This document shows, piece by piece, positions 20,332-31,000 of a stretch of DNA of 64,000 nt (position 1 is its first letter; each line of letters opens with the position of its first letter). A model generated the notes under the pieces. The model searched no databases. It was not told the origin of the DNA and saw only the letters and a program-made list of their open reading frames with translations. The DNA comes from Sphingorhabdus sp. (GTDB lineage Bacteria > Pseudomonadota > Alphaproteobacteria > Sphingomonadales > Sphingomonadaceae), in assembly GCA_028279555.1 (NCBI GenBank), contig JANQNO010000005.1:434001-498000 (forward strand), written 5' to 3'. The position numbers and the translations under genes were made by a program.

Positions 20332-20355
20332 ACGCATATTTTTAAGGAATTCAAA

Positions 20356-23112
20356 ATGTTCGGCGGTTTAGCCAAGTCAATTTTCGGGTCGTCCAACGAC
20401 CGTTATGTCAAATCGATCATGAAGACCGTGAGCCGGATCAACGATCTGGAAGGCGATATGGAAGCGCTCAGCGATGATGAGCTCAAGGCGCAGACACCTG
20501 CCTTTCGCGATCGCCTGAACGCGGGCGAGACGCTCGATGACATTCTGCCCGAAGCCTTTGCCACCGTGCGGGAGGTTTCCCGCCGCGTTCTTGGTATGCG
20601 CCATTTCGATGTGCAGATGGTGGGCGGCATCGTGCTTCACCGCGGCGAAATCGCCGAGATGCGGACCGGCGAGGGCAAGACGCTGGTGGCGACGCTGGCG
20701 AGCTATCTGAATGCGCTGGAAGGCAAGGGCGTGCATGTCGTGACCGTCAATGACTATCTGGCCCGCCGCGATGCCGAATGGATGGGGCAGATATACGAGT
20801 TTCTGGGGCTGAAAACGGGCGTGATCATACCCAATCTCAACGAGACCGAACGCCGCGATGCCTATAATTGCGACATCACCTATGCGACAAATAATGAGCT
20901 GGGCTTCGATTACCTGCGCGACAATATGAAGTTCGAGCGTGGGCAGATGGTCCAGCGGCCCTTCAATTTTGCGATTGTGGACGAGGTTGACTCGATCCTT
21001 ATCGACGAGGCGCGCACACCGCTCATCATTTCAGGCCCGACCGATGACAAGGCGGAACTCTATAATGCAGTGCATGCAATTGTGCTGCAGCTGGACGAAG
21101 AGGATTACGAAAAGGACGAAAAATCCCGCAATGTCCTGCTGACCGAAGATGGCACCGAAAAGGCCGAGCGCCTGCTGGAGGAGGCCGGGCTGCTGCAGGG
21201 CAACAATCTGTATGACTTCGAAAATACGCAGGTTGTCCATCATCTCGACAATGCGCTCAAGGCCAACATCATGTTTCGCCGCGACACCGACTATATCGTC
21301 AAGGACGGTAAAGTCGTCATCATCGACGAGTTTACTGGGCGCATGATGGATGGCCGGCGCTGGTCAAACGGCCTGCACCAGGCGGTGGAGGCCAAGGAAG
21401 GCGTCAATATCGAGCCGGAAAACCAGACGCTGGCGACGATCACCTTCCAGAATTATTTCCGCATGTATCCCAAGATCAGCGGCATGACCGGCACGGCGGC
21501 GACCGAAGCGGGCGAGTTCCACGAGATTTACAAGCTGAATGTCGTTGAAATTCCGACGAATGTGCCGGTCCAGCGCATCGATGAAGATGACCAGTTCTAC
21601 AAGAACACACAGGATAAATTCGGGGCGATTGCCAAGGCTATCCGCGAGGCGCAGGAGCGCGGCCAGCCGGTGCTGGTCGGCACGGTTTCGATCGAGAAAT
21701 CCGAACTGCTTTCCGAATATCTGGAGAAGGAGAAGGTCGAGCACAGCGTCCTTAATGCGCGCATGCATGAGAAAGAGGCCTATATCGTCGCGCAGGCGGG
21801 CAGGGCAGGCGCGGTGACAATCGCCACCAATATGGCTGGCCGCGGCACCGATATTCAGCTTGGCGGCAATCTCGAATTCCGTATCGAGGAAGAAATCGGC
21901 GACATCGAAGAAGGCAAGAAGCGCGACAAGGCGATCGAGAAGCTGAAGGCAGAAGTGGCCGAAGAGCGCGAGCGCGTGCTTGCAGCCGGCGGGCTTTTTG
22001 TTCTGGCGACCGAGCGGCATGAAAGCCGCCGGATCGATAACCAGCTGCGCGGACGGTCGGGCCGCCAGGGCGATCCCGGTCTATCGCGCTTCTATCTGTC
22101 GCTCGACGACGATCTTTTGAGGATTTTCGGATCCGAAACGCTGTTTTCCAAAATGATGAATAGCAGCCTCGAGGACGGCGAGGCGATTGGCGGAAAATGG
22201 CTTTCGAAGGCCATCGAAACCGCGCAGCGCAAGGTGGAGGCGCGCAACTATGATATCCGCAAGCAGCTGGTCGAATATGATGATGTCATGAATGACCAGC
22301 GCAAGGTCATCTATTCGCAGCGCGATGAAATCATGGATGCCGACCGCGTCGATGATGTGGTGGAGGATATGCGGTCCGATACCGTCAATGCCGTTGTCGG
22401 CAAGCATTGTCCTTTTGGCAGCTATCCCGAGCAGTGGAATATCGACGGCCTCAAGGAAGAGACCAAATCCATCCTGGATGTCGAGAGCGATATCGATAGC
22501 TGGCTTGAGGAAGACGAGCTCGATCCAGAAATCATCGAAGAGCGGCTCGACAAGCTGAGCGCCGAGAGGGTTACCGAAAAGAAAGCCGATGTTGACGAAG
22601 AAATCTGGCATCAGGTAGAGAAAAGCATTCTTCTTCAGAATCTTGATCATCATTGGAAAGAGCATCTCTCAACATTGGATGCGCTCCGTCAGGTGGTGCA
22701 TCTGCGCTCTTATGCGCAGAAAAACCCGATCAACGAATATAAGCAGGAAAGCTTCGGTCTGTTCGAGAATATGCTGGCCGCCATCCGCGAGGATGTGACC
22801 AAGACGATTTCGACCAGCGAATTCCGGGCGCAGGATGAGATCGAGGTGCCAGAGCTTCCCGAACTGCCCGATTTTCTGACAACCCATATCGATCCGCTTA
22901 CAGGCGAGGACAATAGCGATGATATCGATGGCGGCTCGCTGGGGCTGGTAACCACCAAGCTTCCACCGCGGCAGGTCGCCGCACCGGCACCAGGTGAGGG
23001 TGAGAATCCCTATGCGCATATGAATGTGCGCCGCAATGACCCGTGCCCCTGCGGTTCGGGGCGGAAGTACAAGCATTGCCACGGCCGCCTGAGCCATAGC
23101 GTCAGCCTTTGA
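20356..23112 (+). CDS. secA: Preprotein translocase ATPase SecA
   Basis: The 918-residue motor ATPase that drives unfolded preproteins through SecYEG. The Walker A motif [11 protein letters not shown] is at about residues 102-112 and the [19 protein letters not shown] segment at about 212-230. The second nucleotide-binding region contains [13 protein letters not shown], and [13 protein letters not shown] is the arginine-finger region. The C-terminal zinc-binding [14 protein letters not shown], which contacts SecB and phospholipid, is complete. AAGGAA lies six bases before the ATG. Confidence 0.98.
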   Translation: MFGGLAKSIFGSSNDRYVKSIMKTVSRINDLEGDMEALSDDELKAQTPAFRDRLNAGETLDDILPEAFATVREVSRRVLGMRHFDVQMVGGIVLHRGEIAEMRTGEGKTLVATLASYLNALEGKGVHVVTVNDYLARRDAEWMGQIYEFLGLKTGVIIPNLNETERRDAYNCDITYATNNELGFDYLRDNMKFERGQMVQRPFNFAIVDEVDSILIDEARTPLIISGPTDDKAELYNAVHAIVLQLDEEDYEKDEKSRNVLLTEDGTEKAERLLEEAGLLQGNNLYDFENTQVVHHLDNALKANIMFRRDTDYIVKDGKVVIIDEFTGRMMDGRRWSNGLHQAVEAKEGVNIEPENQTLATITFQNYFRMYPKISGMTGTAATEAGEFHEIYKLNVVEIPTNVPVQRIDEDDQFYKNTQDKFGAIAKAIREAQERGQPVLVGTVSIEKSELLSEYLEKEKVEHSVLNARMHEKEAYIVAQAGRAGAVTIATNMAGRGTDIQLGGNLEFRIEEEIGDIEEGKKRDKAIEKLKAEVAEERERVLAAGGLFVLATERHESRRIDNQLRGRSGRQGDPGLSRFYLSLDDDLLRIFGSETLFSKMMNSSLEDGEAIGGKWLSKAIETAQRKVEARNYDIRKQLVEYDDVMNDQRKVIYSQRDEIMDADRVDDVVEDMRSDTVNAVVGKHCPFGSYPEQWNIDGLKEETKSILDVESDIDSWLEEDELDPEIIEERLDKLSAERVTEKKADVDEEIWHQVEKSILLQNLDHHWKEHLSTLDALRQVVHLRSYAQKNPINEYKQESFGLFENMLAAIREDVTKTISTSEFRAQDEIEVPELPELPDFLTTHIDPLTGEDNSDDIDGGSLGLVTTKLPPRQVAAPAPGEGENPYAHMNVRRNDPCPCGSGRKYKHCHGRLSHSVSL

Positions 23113-23183
23113 TGCATTTGCAGCCAAGACCGAGGATACCTGTTTCGAGGCAAATTCCTGCTGGCACAAGGTCTGGAACCTAA

Positions 23184-23936
23184 ATGGCTCTTTTGTGGCT
23201 GGCGCTCCTTTTTGCTCTGGTAGCGCTGGCCTATGCCTCGGTCGGCTTTGGCGGCGGATCGACCTACAACGCGCTGCTGGCGCTGTCGGGTATCGAATAT
23301 GCGCTGATTCCGATCATCGCGCTCGCCTGCAATATCGTTGTCGTTACCGGCGGAACGCTGCGTTATTGCCGCGCAGGCCTCTATGACGCGCGCGCCATAG
23401 TCCCGCTCATTGCGGTTTCTGCGCCAGCCGCCTTTGTGGGTGGGTTGATCCCGCTTCGGGAGACGACCTTCTTCCTCATTCTTGGTACTGGTCTGCTCTT
23501 TTCCGCGCTGGCGCTGTTGTTCTCACCCGATAAGTCGAAGAAACGCGCTATTCCTCCCGGCACCCTTCTCGCTTTGTCTGGCGCTACCGGACTGCTCGCA
23601 GGCATGTCGGGTATCGGTGGCGGGATATTTCTTGCGCCGCTGCTGCATCTTGTTCGCTGGGCGGAAGCAAAGCGCATAGCCGCCTTTGCGAGCCTTTATA
23701 TCCTGATCAATTCGATTGCAGGGCTGGCCGGGCAATTTGCCAAGAGCGGTTTTGAGCAACTTGCCGAAGTGGCAACTGAATATTGGCCCTTGCTTGTTGC
23801 CGTGCTCATTGGCGGGCAAGTCGGCGGAATGATTGGCCTTCGGCTGTTCGACGCAAAGCTGCTGCGCTGGGCGACGGCAATTTTGGTTGGCTATGTTGCA
23901 ATCAGGCTGTTAGGCACGAACCTTCTTGTAAAATGA
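23184..23936 (+). CDS. TauE/SafE-family membrane permease
   Basis: A 250-residue inner-membrane protein with seven to eight hydrophobic segments. It shows the inverted-repeat signature of the TauE/SafE (sulfite/organosulfonate exporter) family: VGFGGGSTYNALL near residues 21-33 and GMSGIGGGIFLAPLL near 139-153. Substrate cannot be read from sequence, and family members move sulfite, sulfoacetate and other anions. It stands alone between secA and the hemopexin-like gene. Confidence 0.85.
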   Translation: MALLWLALLFALVALAYASVGFGGGSTYNALLALSGIEYALIPIIALACNIVVVTGGTLRYCRAGLYDARAIVPLIAVSAPAAFVGGLIPLRETTFFLILGTGLLFSALALLFSPDKSKKRAIPPGTLLALSGATGLLAGMSGIGGGIFLAPLLHLVRWAEAKRIAAFASLYILINSIAGLAGQFAKSGFEQLAEVATEYWPLLVAVLIGGQVGGMIGLRLFDAKLLRWATAILVGYVAIRLLGTNLLVK

Positions 23937-23961
23937 TCTAAAATGCAAAGAGGGGGCGTTT

Positions 23962-24729
23962 GTGAATAAGTTTGAAAAGATACAAAAATTTGACCGGATT
24001 GATTCGGGATATCCCAAAAATATTTCGAGTGGTTTCAAAAATTGGCCCAGCGGCTGGTCCAATGGAATCGACGCGGCTCTGGTTCAGAAGAAGAGCATCA
24101 CCAGCGCGCAAAAACTATATTTCTTCAAGGGAAGCCAGTATATTCGCTATACGCCCGGCAAAGGCGTGGACAGCGGCTATCCCAAACCGATTGCTGGCAA
24201 CTGGAAAAAATGGCCCAGCGACTGGTCAGACGGAATAGATGCCGCGGTTTTGCATCCGAATGGAAAATACTATTTCTTCAAAACGATCATGGACGATTCA
24301 CGTGTCTATCCACCTCGCGCCATGCCACGGGCAAAATATATTCGATATACTCCGGGGAGGGGCGTCGATAGCGGATATCCAAAGGACTGGGCGGACTATT
24401 GGGAGATTGTTGAACGCAAGCACTATACGCTGGAGGATCTTGCAAAGGGGATCACTTCGGCTTCGGAACGTGAGGGTAGAATTTTCCTCTATAACCACAG
24501 ATATTATTTGGCCTATGATCCCGGATACGGTCCGGCAAAAACCAAACTGGGCGACGATCGAGGTTATGGCCATTCCATCGATGGTCCGCAGTATGATGAT
24601 GGCTGGAATTATGAAGGCGATCTCGGGGCGTTCATGGAGAATCTGGACGCCGAAATCCAGCATCCAAACGGAAAGGTCTACAGTTTCAAGGGATCGAAAT
24701 ATATCCGCCGGACCGGTCGGGTATTCTGA
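23962..24729 (+). CDS. Hemopexin-repeat protein
   Basis: A 255-residue protein rich in Tyr, Trp, Lys and Gly. It starts at a GTG with AGGGGG upstream. At least three hemopexin-like blades are visible, each combining a YFFKGSQYIRY-type strand with a VDSGYPKxI...NW turn and an IDAA(V/L) strand. They lie at about residues 10-35, 50-90 and 95-150, with a diverged C-terminal blade (YSFKGSKYIR). No signal peptide is seen, so it is cytosolic or exported by another route. Related bacterial proteins (photopexin type) are of uncertain function, and ligand binding is inference. Confidence 0.75.
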   Translation: MNKFEKIQKFDRIDSGYPKNISSGFKNWPSGWSNGIDAALVQKKSITSAQKLYFFKGSQYIRYTPGKGVDSGYPKPIAGNWKKWPSDWSDGIDAAVLHPNGKYYFFKTIMDDSRVYPPRAMPRAKYIRYTPGRGVDSGYPKDWADYWEIVERKHYTLEDLAKGITSASEREGRIFLYNHRYYLAYDPGYGPAKTKLGDDRGYGHSIDGPQYDDGWNYEGDLGAFMENLDAEIQHPNGKVYSFKGSKYIRRTGRVF

Positions 24730-24741
24730 TACGATCGAAAA

Positions 24742-24816
24742 TGGCTCCCCGGGACGGATTCGAACCGCCGGCCAATTGATTAACAGTCAACTGCTCTACC
24801 GCTGAGCTACCGGGGA
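24742..24816 (-). tRNA. tRNA-Asn (anticodon GTT)
   Basis: On the minus strand the gene begins TCCCCGGTAGCTCAGC and ends CCGGGGA-G-CCA. It forms a 7-bp acceptor stem with an encoded CCA (24742-24744). The anticodon loop CTGTTAA gives GTT (Asn). The T arm contains GGTTCGAATCC. Confidence 0.96.
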
Positions 24817-24890
24817 GTGGCCCGGATTGCTCCGGACGAGGCGCGCCTATAGCAGCGCCTTTTCGGCTTTGGCAAGCGCTGTTCGCAAGC

Positions 24891-25661
24891 TCAGGTGATA
24901 AACTGCTCCATCGCGATGCGGTCGTCCAGCGCATGGTCCGGATCGAACAGTAACTCAAGCTCCCGGTTACGGTCGAGCGCAACCTCCACCCGCGCCACAT
25001 CGCGGATTTCGCGCTGATCGGCGACGGCGCTGACGGGGCGCTTGTTATGCTCACGGATATCAAGGACGATCCGGTAGCGATCGGGCAAAATGGCACCTTT
25101 CCAGCGGCGCGGCCTGAACGGGCTGATCGGCGTCAGCGCAAGCAGCGGCGAGTCGAGCGGCAGGATCGGACCGTTGGCGGAGAGATTATAGGCAGTCGAG
25201 CCAGCCGGGGTGGAAACCAGAACGCCGTCGCAGATCAGTTCCGGGATAACTTCGCGTTTGTTTACCGTTATTCCGATCTTTGCCGCCTGCCGCGTTTCAC
25301 GCAGCAGAGAGATTTCGTTGATTGCGGGAAGGGTGAATTTCTCTCCGTCGGCAGTCGAGATAACGACCTCGAGCGGTTTCACGCCAAATCGCTTGGCACC
25401 AGCGATGCGCGAGAGGAGGTCATGCGTCGACCAGCTGTTCATGAGAAAGCCGACGGTGCCCAGATTCATGCCATAAACCGGGAGAATTCTGCGTGCTTCC
25501 AGCATCTGATGCAATATCTGCAGCATATGCCCATCGCCGCCCAGCGCGACGACAAGATCGGCATCTGCGAGCGGCACGAATTCATGCGCCGCGCGAAGCT
25601 CCTTCTCGGCATCGCGGGCCTGTTTGGTAGAGGAAGCGATGAGCGCAATATTCTCGGCCAT
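24891..25661 (-). CDS. nadK: NAD kinase
   Basis: A 256-residue cytosolic enzyme making NADP from NAD and ATP. The catalytic GGDGHML motif is near residues 41-47, NLGTVGFLMN near 66-75, and the NAD-binding GVLVSTPAGSTAYNLSANG segment near 146-164. I chose the ATG at 25661 because it follows GGGAGG by a reasonable distance and begins at the usual first strand (MAENIALIAS). An in-frame ATG eight codons upstream would overlap moaA. It lies eight bases after moaA, in the same operon. Confidence 0.93.
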   Translation of the reverse strand: MAENIALIASSTKQARDAEKELRAAHEFVPLADADLVVALGGDGHMLQILHQMLEARRILPVYGMNLGTVGFLMNSWSTHDLLSRIAGAKRFGVKPLEVVISTADGEKFTLPAINEISLLRETRQAAKIGITVNKREVIPELICDGVLVSTPAGSTAYNLSANGPILPLDSPLLALTPISPFRPRRWKGAILPDRYRIVLDIREHNKRPVSAVADQREIRDVARVEVALDRNRELELLFDPDHALDDRIAMEQFIT

Positions 25662-25668
25662 ATGCCGG

Positions 25669-26655
25669 CTAGCCTCCCGTCGCATTCATATGACGATCCA
25701 GCCGGTAGCCGGGCTTGGCCATTTGCGTCTCGAAATCATGCCGCAGCGGCTTTAGCCGCAATGCCTTCTCTATCAGAGAATCGACCGCCGATACGCCGCC
25801 CTCGCGAATGGCCTGTTTGAAGTCGACATGCATGTTAGACCCTAGGCACATGAATATCTTGCCATCGGTTGTCATCCGCAAACGGTTGCAGTCATCGCAG
25901 AAATTCTCGCTCATCGGCGTAATCAAACCAAGCCTCAGGCCGAGCGGTTCCAGCCGCCAGTAGCGTGCCGGGCCAGCGCTGCGATGCGCAATGGCGCGAA
26001 AATCCTGGGTTTCGCGCAGCGGAATTGTGAACTCTTCGAGCGGGATATAGCAATCCTGCCGTCCCGCTACGCCCCGGCCAAGGGGCATCGTCTCGATGAT
26101 GGCCAGATCATGGCCGTTATCGGCGCAAAACTCCGCCACAGGAAGCAGATCAGCTTCATTCTGGCCGCGCAGGGCGACCATATTGATGCGTATCGACATT
26201 CCGGCGTTCGCTGCGGCTGCGATACCATCCATCACTGCTTGCAGCTCTCCGCCGCGGGTAATCGCTCGAAATCGGCTCGGATCCAGACTGTCGAGACTCA
26301 CATTGATCCGCCTTACGCCTGCCTCTGCTAGCACCGGGGCAAAATTGGCGAGCCGACTGCCGTTTGTCGTCAGGGTGAGCTCGTCCAGTTGCCCGGAATG
26401 CACGAAATTGCCAAGCGCGGTGATCAGGCTCTCTATTTCGCGCCGAAGCAGAGGTTCGCCGCCAGTTAGCCGGATTTTTTTGATTCCGTGGGCCATAAAG
26501 CGCGAGGCGATATCGGTGATTTCACGATATTCGAGCAAGGCGTCGCGCGGCAGGAATTTGTGATTTTGCGGCATGCAATAGTGACAGCGGAAATTGCAGC
26601 GGTCGGTGACCGATATTCTCAGATAGTCGATTTGCCTGCCGAACGCATCACGCAT
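25669..26655 (-). CDS. moaA: GTP 3',8-cyclase MoaA
   Basis: A 328-residue radical SAM enzyme for the first step of molybdenum cofactor synthesis. The SAM cluster cysteines are Cys20, Cys24 and Cys27 (CNFRCHYC). A second cluster is formed by FCDDCNRLR and the later MCLG. The C-terminus ends in the Gly-Gly (ATGG) required for activity in this family. No other moa gene is in the window. Confidence 0.95.
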   Translation of the reverse strand: MRDAFGRQIDYLRISVTDRCNFRCHYCMPQNHKFLPRDALLEYREITDIASRFMAHGIKKIRLTGGEPLLRREIESLITALGNFVHSGQLDELTLTTNGSRLANFAPVLAEAGVRRINVSLDSLDPSRFRAITRGGELQAVMDGIAAAANAGMSIRINMVALRGQNEADLLPVAEFCADNGHDLAIIETMPLGRGVAGRQDCYIPLEEFTIPLRETQDFRAIAHRSAGPARYWRLEPLGLRLGLITPMSENFCDDCNRLRMTTDGKIFMCLGSNMHVDFKQAIREGGVSAVDSLIEKALRLKPLRHDFETQMAKPGYRLDRHMNATGG

Positions 26656-26741
26656 GGCAACCTGCTAGTGCAAATGTGACGCGAGCAAAAGCCCGTAATT
26701 GGTTAGTCTTATGAAAGATATTGCTGCTATGTACCGATATC

Positions 26742-28028
26742 ATGAGCGATAGCCCTGCCAAGGAACGCCGGAAAGTGGCGCGCGCGCGTGATACGCGCGA
26801 ATGGCTTGCGGCCTATGACAGCCGGCGTGATCCGCCGATTGCGCTGATGGTTATCGGTATTCGCGATCTCAAACAGATCAATGAGCGCCATGGCCGCGCC
26901 TCGGGCGATCAGGCGATCGAGGCGACGGGCGATGCCATTTGCCGATACGCCCGGCGGTCGCGGCTTGATGTTGCGTTGGTGGGCCGGCTCCCGGGACGGG
27001 AATTTCTTCTCGTGGCACGCGGGAACATGTCGCGGGCAACATTGAACGAAGAAGCACGAAAGTTGATCGATGATCTTTGGGTGCCGCCCGGCAAGGAGAG
27101 CGGCAGTATCCCGGTGAGCGTCCGCATCGGGCTCAGTAAATCGGGAAAGGCCGATAGCGGCACGGATTTGTTGCACCGGGCAACAGCAGCGCTTGGCGAA
27201 GCATATTCGCGCAAGGGTGAACGTATTGCCTATGCCAAGGCCAGCGGACAAAGCGGAAGAAAAATCGCGCAAAAGCTTGATAACGGCCTGCGCGATGCGA
27301 TTGCCGGTCGCGAGATTTCCATCATGCTCCAACCGCAATTTGCCGTTGCTGACAAGCATCTGGTGGGTGCAGAAGCGCTGGCGCGATGGCATCATCCGGA
27401 ATTGGGTGAAGTGGGAGCAGATCGGCTATTTGCCGCTGCCGATCGCTGCGACCTACGCGAGGAGTTGTCACAGCTGCTGCAAGAAGAAGCGATTGCCGCG
27501 GCATCGCGCTGGCCGGCGGCGCTCAATGATTTACGTCTCTCTGTCAATCTGGGAGCGGGCGAACTCAGCGGTTCCTATGCACAGCAGCTCATGGCGCTTC
27601 TTGCCGGGACCGGCTTTCACGCCCAAAGGCTGACACTGGAGCTGACGGAAGAAAGTCTGGTGCGGGATTTGGAGCAGGCCTCGAGCATTTTGGAAAGGCT
27701 GCGCAGCGAAGGCATTCGCATCGCGCTTGACGATTTCGGCACAGGCTATTCCAGCCTGGCCTATCTCAAGACGTTGCCGCTCGACTATCTGAAGCTGGAC
27801 AAGGGTATGACGCCCGATATCGGCGGTGAGGGCAAGGAACGGATCGTGCTGAGAGCTATCATCGCCATGGGGCAGGCTCTGGGTCTAAAGATCATTGCCG
27901 AAGGCGTCGAAAGCGAAGAAGAATTGGCGATGCTGCGCGAAGAGGCCTGCGAATATTTTCAGGGGTTTCTGCTCGCACCGCCGCTGACGCCGGAGGAATT
28001 CGAGAAATTCGCGCTCAGAAGCGATTGA
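26742..28028 (+). CDS. Degenerate GGDEF + EAL domain protein (probable c-di-GMP phosphodiesterase)
   Basis: A 428-residue cytoplasmic protein without membrane segments. The ATG at 26742 is preferred over a TTG 21 bases upstream. The N-terminal GGDEF domain (about residues 35-165) has its active-site loop degraded to PGREF, so diguanylate cyclase activity is unlikely. The EAL domain (about 185-425) keeps the expected residues: EALARW, Asn in SVNLG, Glu in LELTEE, DDFGTGYSSL, KLDK, EGVE and FQGFL. It should therefore hydrolyse c-di-GMP. A c-di-GMP-binding PilZ protein is encoded 6 kb downstream. Confidence 0.88.
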   Translation: MSDSPAKERRKVARARDTREWLAAYDSRRDPPIALMVIGIRDLKQINERHGRASGDQAIEATGDAICRYARRSRLDVALVGRLPGREFLLVARGNMSRATLNEEARKLIDDLWVPPGKESGSIPVSVRIGLSKSGKADSGTDLLHRATAALGEAYSRKGERIAYAKASGQSGRKIAQKLDNGLRDAIAGREISIMLQPQFAVADKHLVGAEALARWHHPELGEVGADRLFAAADRCDLREELSQLLQEEAIAAASRWPAALNDLRLSVNLGAGELSGSYAQQLMALLAGTGFHAQRLTLELTEESLVRDLEQASSILERLRSEGIRIALDDFGTGYSSLAYLKTLPLDYLKLDKGMTPDIGGEGKERIVLRAIIAMGQALGLKIIAEGVESEEELAMLREEACEYFQGFLLAPPLTPEEFEKFALRSD

Positions 28029-28077
28029 GTAGCCGATCGGCCGGACCCGCACCGGATTTCAACAAACCGCTCGCGAC

Positions 28078-31000
28078 CTAAGAGGCGAGTTTCGCCAGCC
28101 CTTTGGAGAGTTGTAGGCAGCCATGCAGCCGTCCTTCTGGATTGTGCCAAACGCGGTTGATAACGAGCTTGCTGTCGGGTCTGAGCCGCGCTGTCTCGCC
28201 CAGTTTTTCGACATAGCTCAATAGGCCAGTGATGTTGGGCGGCGCGTCATTGTGGAAGGTGACCAGCGTTCCGCGCTCGCCAACCTCCATTTTCGAGATT
28301 CTGGCGCGGCGCGCATTCTGCTTGATCTGGATGAGCTTCAGGAGATTTTCGGTTGGCTGCGGCAACTTGCCGAACCGGTCGGTCATTTCGGCTGCAAAGG
28401 CCTCGATCTGGTCGGCATCCTCCAGCTCGTTGAGGCGGCGGTATAGCGCCATGCGAACCGAAAGGTCTGGCACATAGTCTTCCGGGATGAGGATCGGCGC
28501 ATCGACGGTGATCTGCGGCGAAAAGCTGTCTTCAGGTGCGGTTACGCCGGCCGCATCGGCTTTTACCGCAAGGATCGCCTCTTCGAGCATCGATTGATAA
28601 AGCTCGAAGCCCACTTCCTTGATATGACCGGACTGCTCGTCGCCAACCAGATTGCCGGCCCCGCGAATATCGAGATCATGGCTCGCAAGCTGGAAACCGG
28701 CCCCCAGACTGTCGAGATCGCCCAGCACTTTGAGCCGTTTCTGGGCAGTTTCGGTGAGGACGCGGTCTCCAGCGGTCGTCAGATAGGCATAGGCCCGGGT
28801 CTTGGATCTCCCAACGCGTCCGCGAAGTTGATAGAGCTGTGCCAGGCCGAAACGGTCTGCCCGGTGGATAATCAGAGTGTTGGCGCTGGGAATATCGAGG
28901 CCGCTTTCGACAATGGTCGTCGACAGCAAGACGTCATATTTCTTGTCGTAAAAGGCGCTCATCCGCTCTTCGACCATGCCAGCAGGCATCTGGCCATGCG
29001 AGGTGACGAATTTGATCTCATCGATTTCCTCGCGCAGAAATTCCTCGATTTCCGGCAGATCGGCGATGCGCGGGACTACGATAAAACTCTGCCCGCCGCG
29101 ATAATGCTCGCGCAGCAGAGCTTCCCGCAGTACCACTGGGTCCCAGGGCATCACATAGGTGCGCACTGCCAGCCGGTCGACAGGCGGTGTCTGGATGACC
29201 GAGAGCTCGCGCAGCCCTGTCATTGCCATCTGCAGTGTGCGCGGGATGGGCGTCGCCGTCAGCGTCAGCATATGCACGTCGTTCTTGAGGGCCTTGAGCT
29301 TTTCCTTATGGGTAACGCCAAAGCGCTGTTCCTCATCGACGATAACGAGGCCCAGCCTGTTGAAGTTTATGGACTTTGCCAAAACTGCATGGGTGCCAAT
29401 AACGATATCGACCGTGCCGTTTGAGAGCCCTTCGCGCGTTTTGGCGGCCTCGGCATGCGGCACCAGCCGAGAAAGCCGGCCGATATCGAGCGGAAGGCCA
29501 TGAAAGCGCTCGACAAAATTGGCATAGTGCTGCCGTGCCAGAAGTGTAGTGGGCGTTACAATTGCAACCTGGTGGCCTGCCATGGCGGCGGCGAAGGCAG
29601 CGCGCATCGCCACCTCGGTCTTGCCGAAGCCGACATCCCCGCAAACCAGCCGGTCCATCGGTTTTCCGCCAGCCAGATCCGCCAGAACCTCGTCGATAAC
29701 GCGCGCCTGATCTTCGGTTTCCTCATAGGGAAAGCGATCGACAAAGCTTGCAAGGGCTTGCGCTTCGCTCTCGATCACAGCGCCCGGGCGAAGCGCACGC
29801 ATGGCGGCGGTCTTGATCAATTCATGCGCAATCGCGCGAATGCGTTCCTTCAGCTTCGCCTTGCGCCGCTGCCAGGCTTCTCCGCCCAGCCTGTCCAGCG
29901 TTGCCGCTTCATTGTCGGAGCCATAACGCGAGAGGACGTCGATATTTTCGACCGGCACATAGAGCTTGTCACCGCCAGCATAGGACAGCGAAACGCAGTC
30001 ATGCGGGCTTTTCCCGACGGTGACCGAGATCAAACCTTCATATCGGCCAATACCATGCTCGCTATGAACGATGAGGTCGCCGGGCGACAAAGCCTGCAGT
30101 TCGGCGAGAAATGCATCGGCATCCTTGCGTTTCTTCTGCCGGCGCACCAATCGATCGCCGAGCATATCCTGCTCGCTGAGCAGGGAGATGCTCTCGCTGG
30201 CAAAGCCATGGTCTATGGGCAGCACGACCATGGCAACATGCTTGGCCGCCCCACCCAGCGCTTGTTGCCAGCTGTCATGAAACTCCAGAGGCGGGGCTCC
30301 ATGCTCTGTGAGGAGGCCTTGCAGACGCTCCCGCGCGCCCGCTGAATAGCTGGCGATGACAGGCTTCTTTTCCTGCTTGATCAGGTCTGAAATATGCGCT
30401 GCAACCGACTCGTAAATATTGCTCTTTTGCGCGCGTTCAGGTGCAAAGTCGCGCGCAGCAGCAATGCCGAAGTCGATGACATGCGCGCTTTCGGGCTGGG
30501 TGAAGGGCGATAGCTGGTGGACGGGCTTGTCGGCAAACAGCGCGTCGATTTCCGCCTGGTCCAGATAAAGCAGTTCTGGCGGCAGCGGGCGGTAGCTGCC
30601 GGGTTCGCTGCTTTCGACGCGCTGGCGATTCTCATGATAGTCGGCAACGGACTCCATGCGGGCATGCATCGCGGCGTCGCTGCCCGAATCGCGCAAGGCG
30701 AGAATATTTGCATCCAGATGGTCAAAAATGGTGACCATCTTTCCTTCGAGCAAAGGCAGCCAGTGATCCATCCCTGAAAGCCTGCGGCCTTCGGAGACCG
30801 CCTGATAGAGCGGATCGCCAGTCGCTGTGGCGCCAAATCGCTCGCGATATTGGGTGCGGAACCGGCGAATCGACTCCTCCTCCATCAACGCTTCCACAGC
30901 CGGGAGGAGATCGAAATACGGCGCATCTCCCGAGCTGCGCTGCGATGCCGGATCAAAAAGGCGCATGCTGTCTATTTCGTCGCCGAAGAAATCCAGTCGA

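Noticed and set aside
24742-24816. Genomic island integrated at tRNA-Asn
   Set aside because: There is no integrase gene and I found no second copy of the tRNA 3' end nearby. The adjacent hemopexin-like gene alone is not enough evidence.
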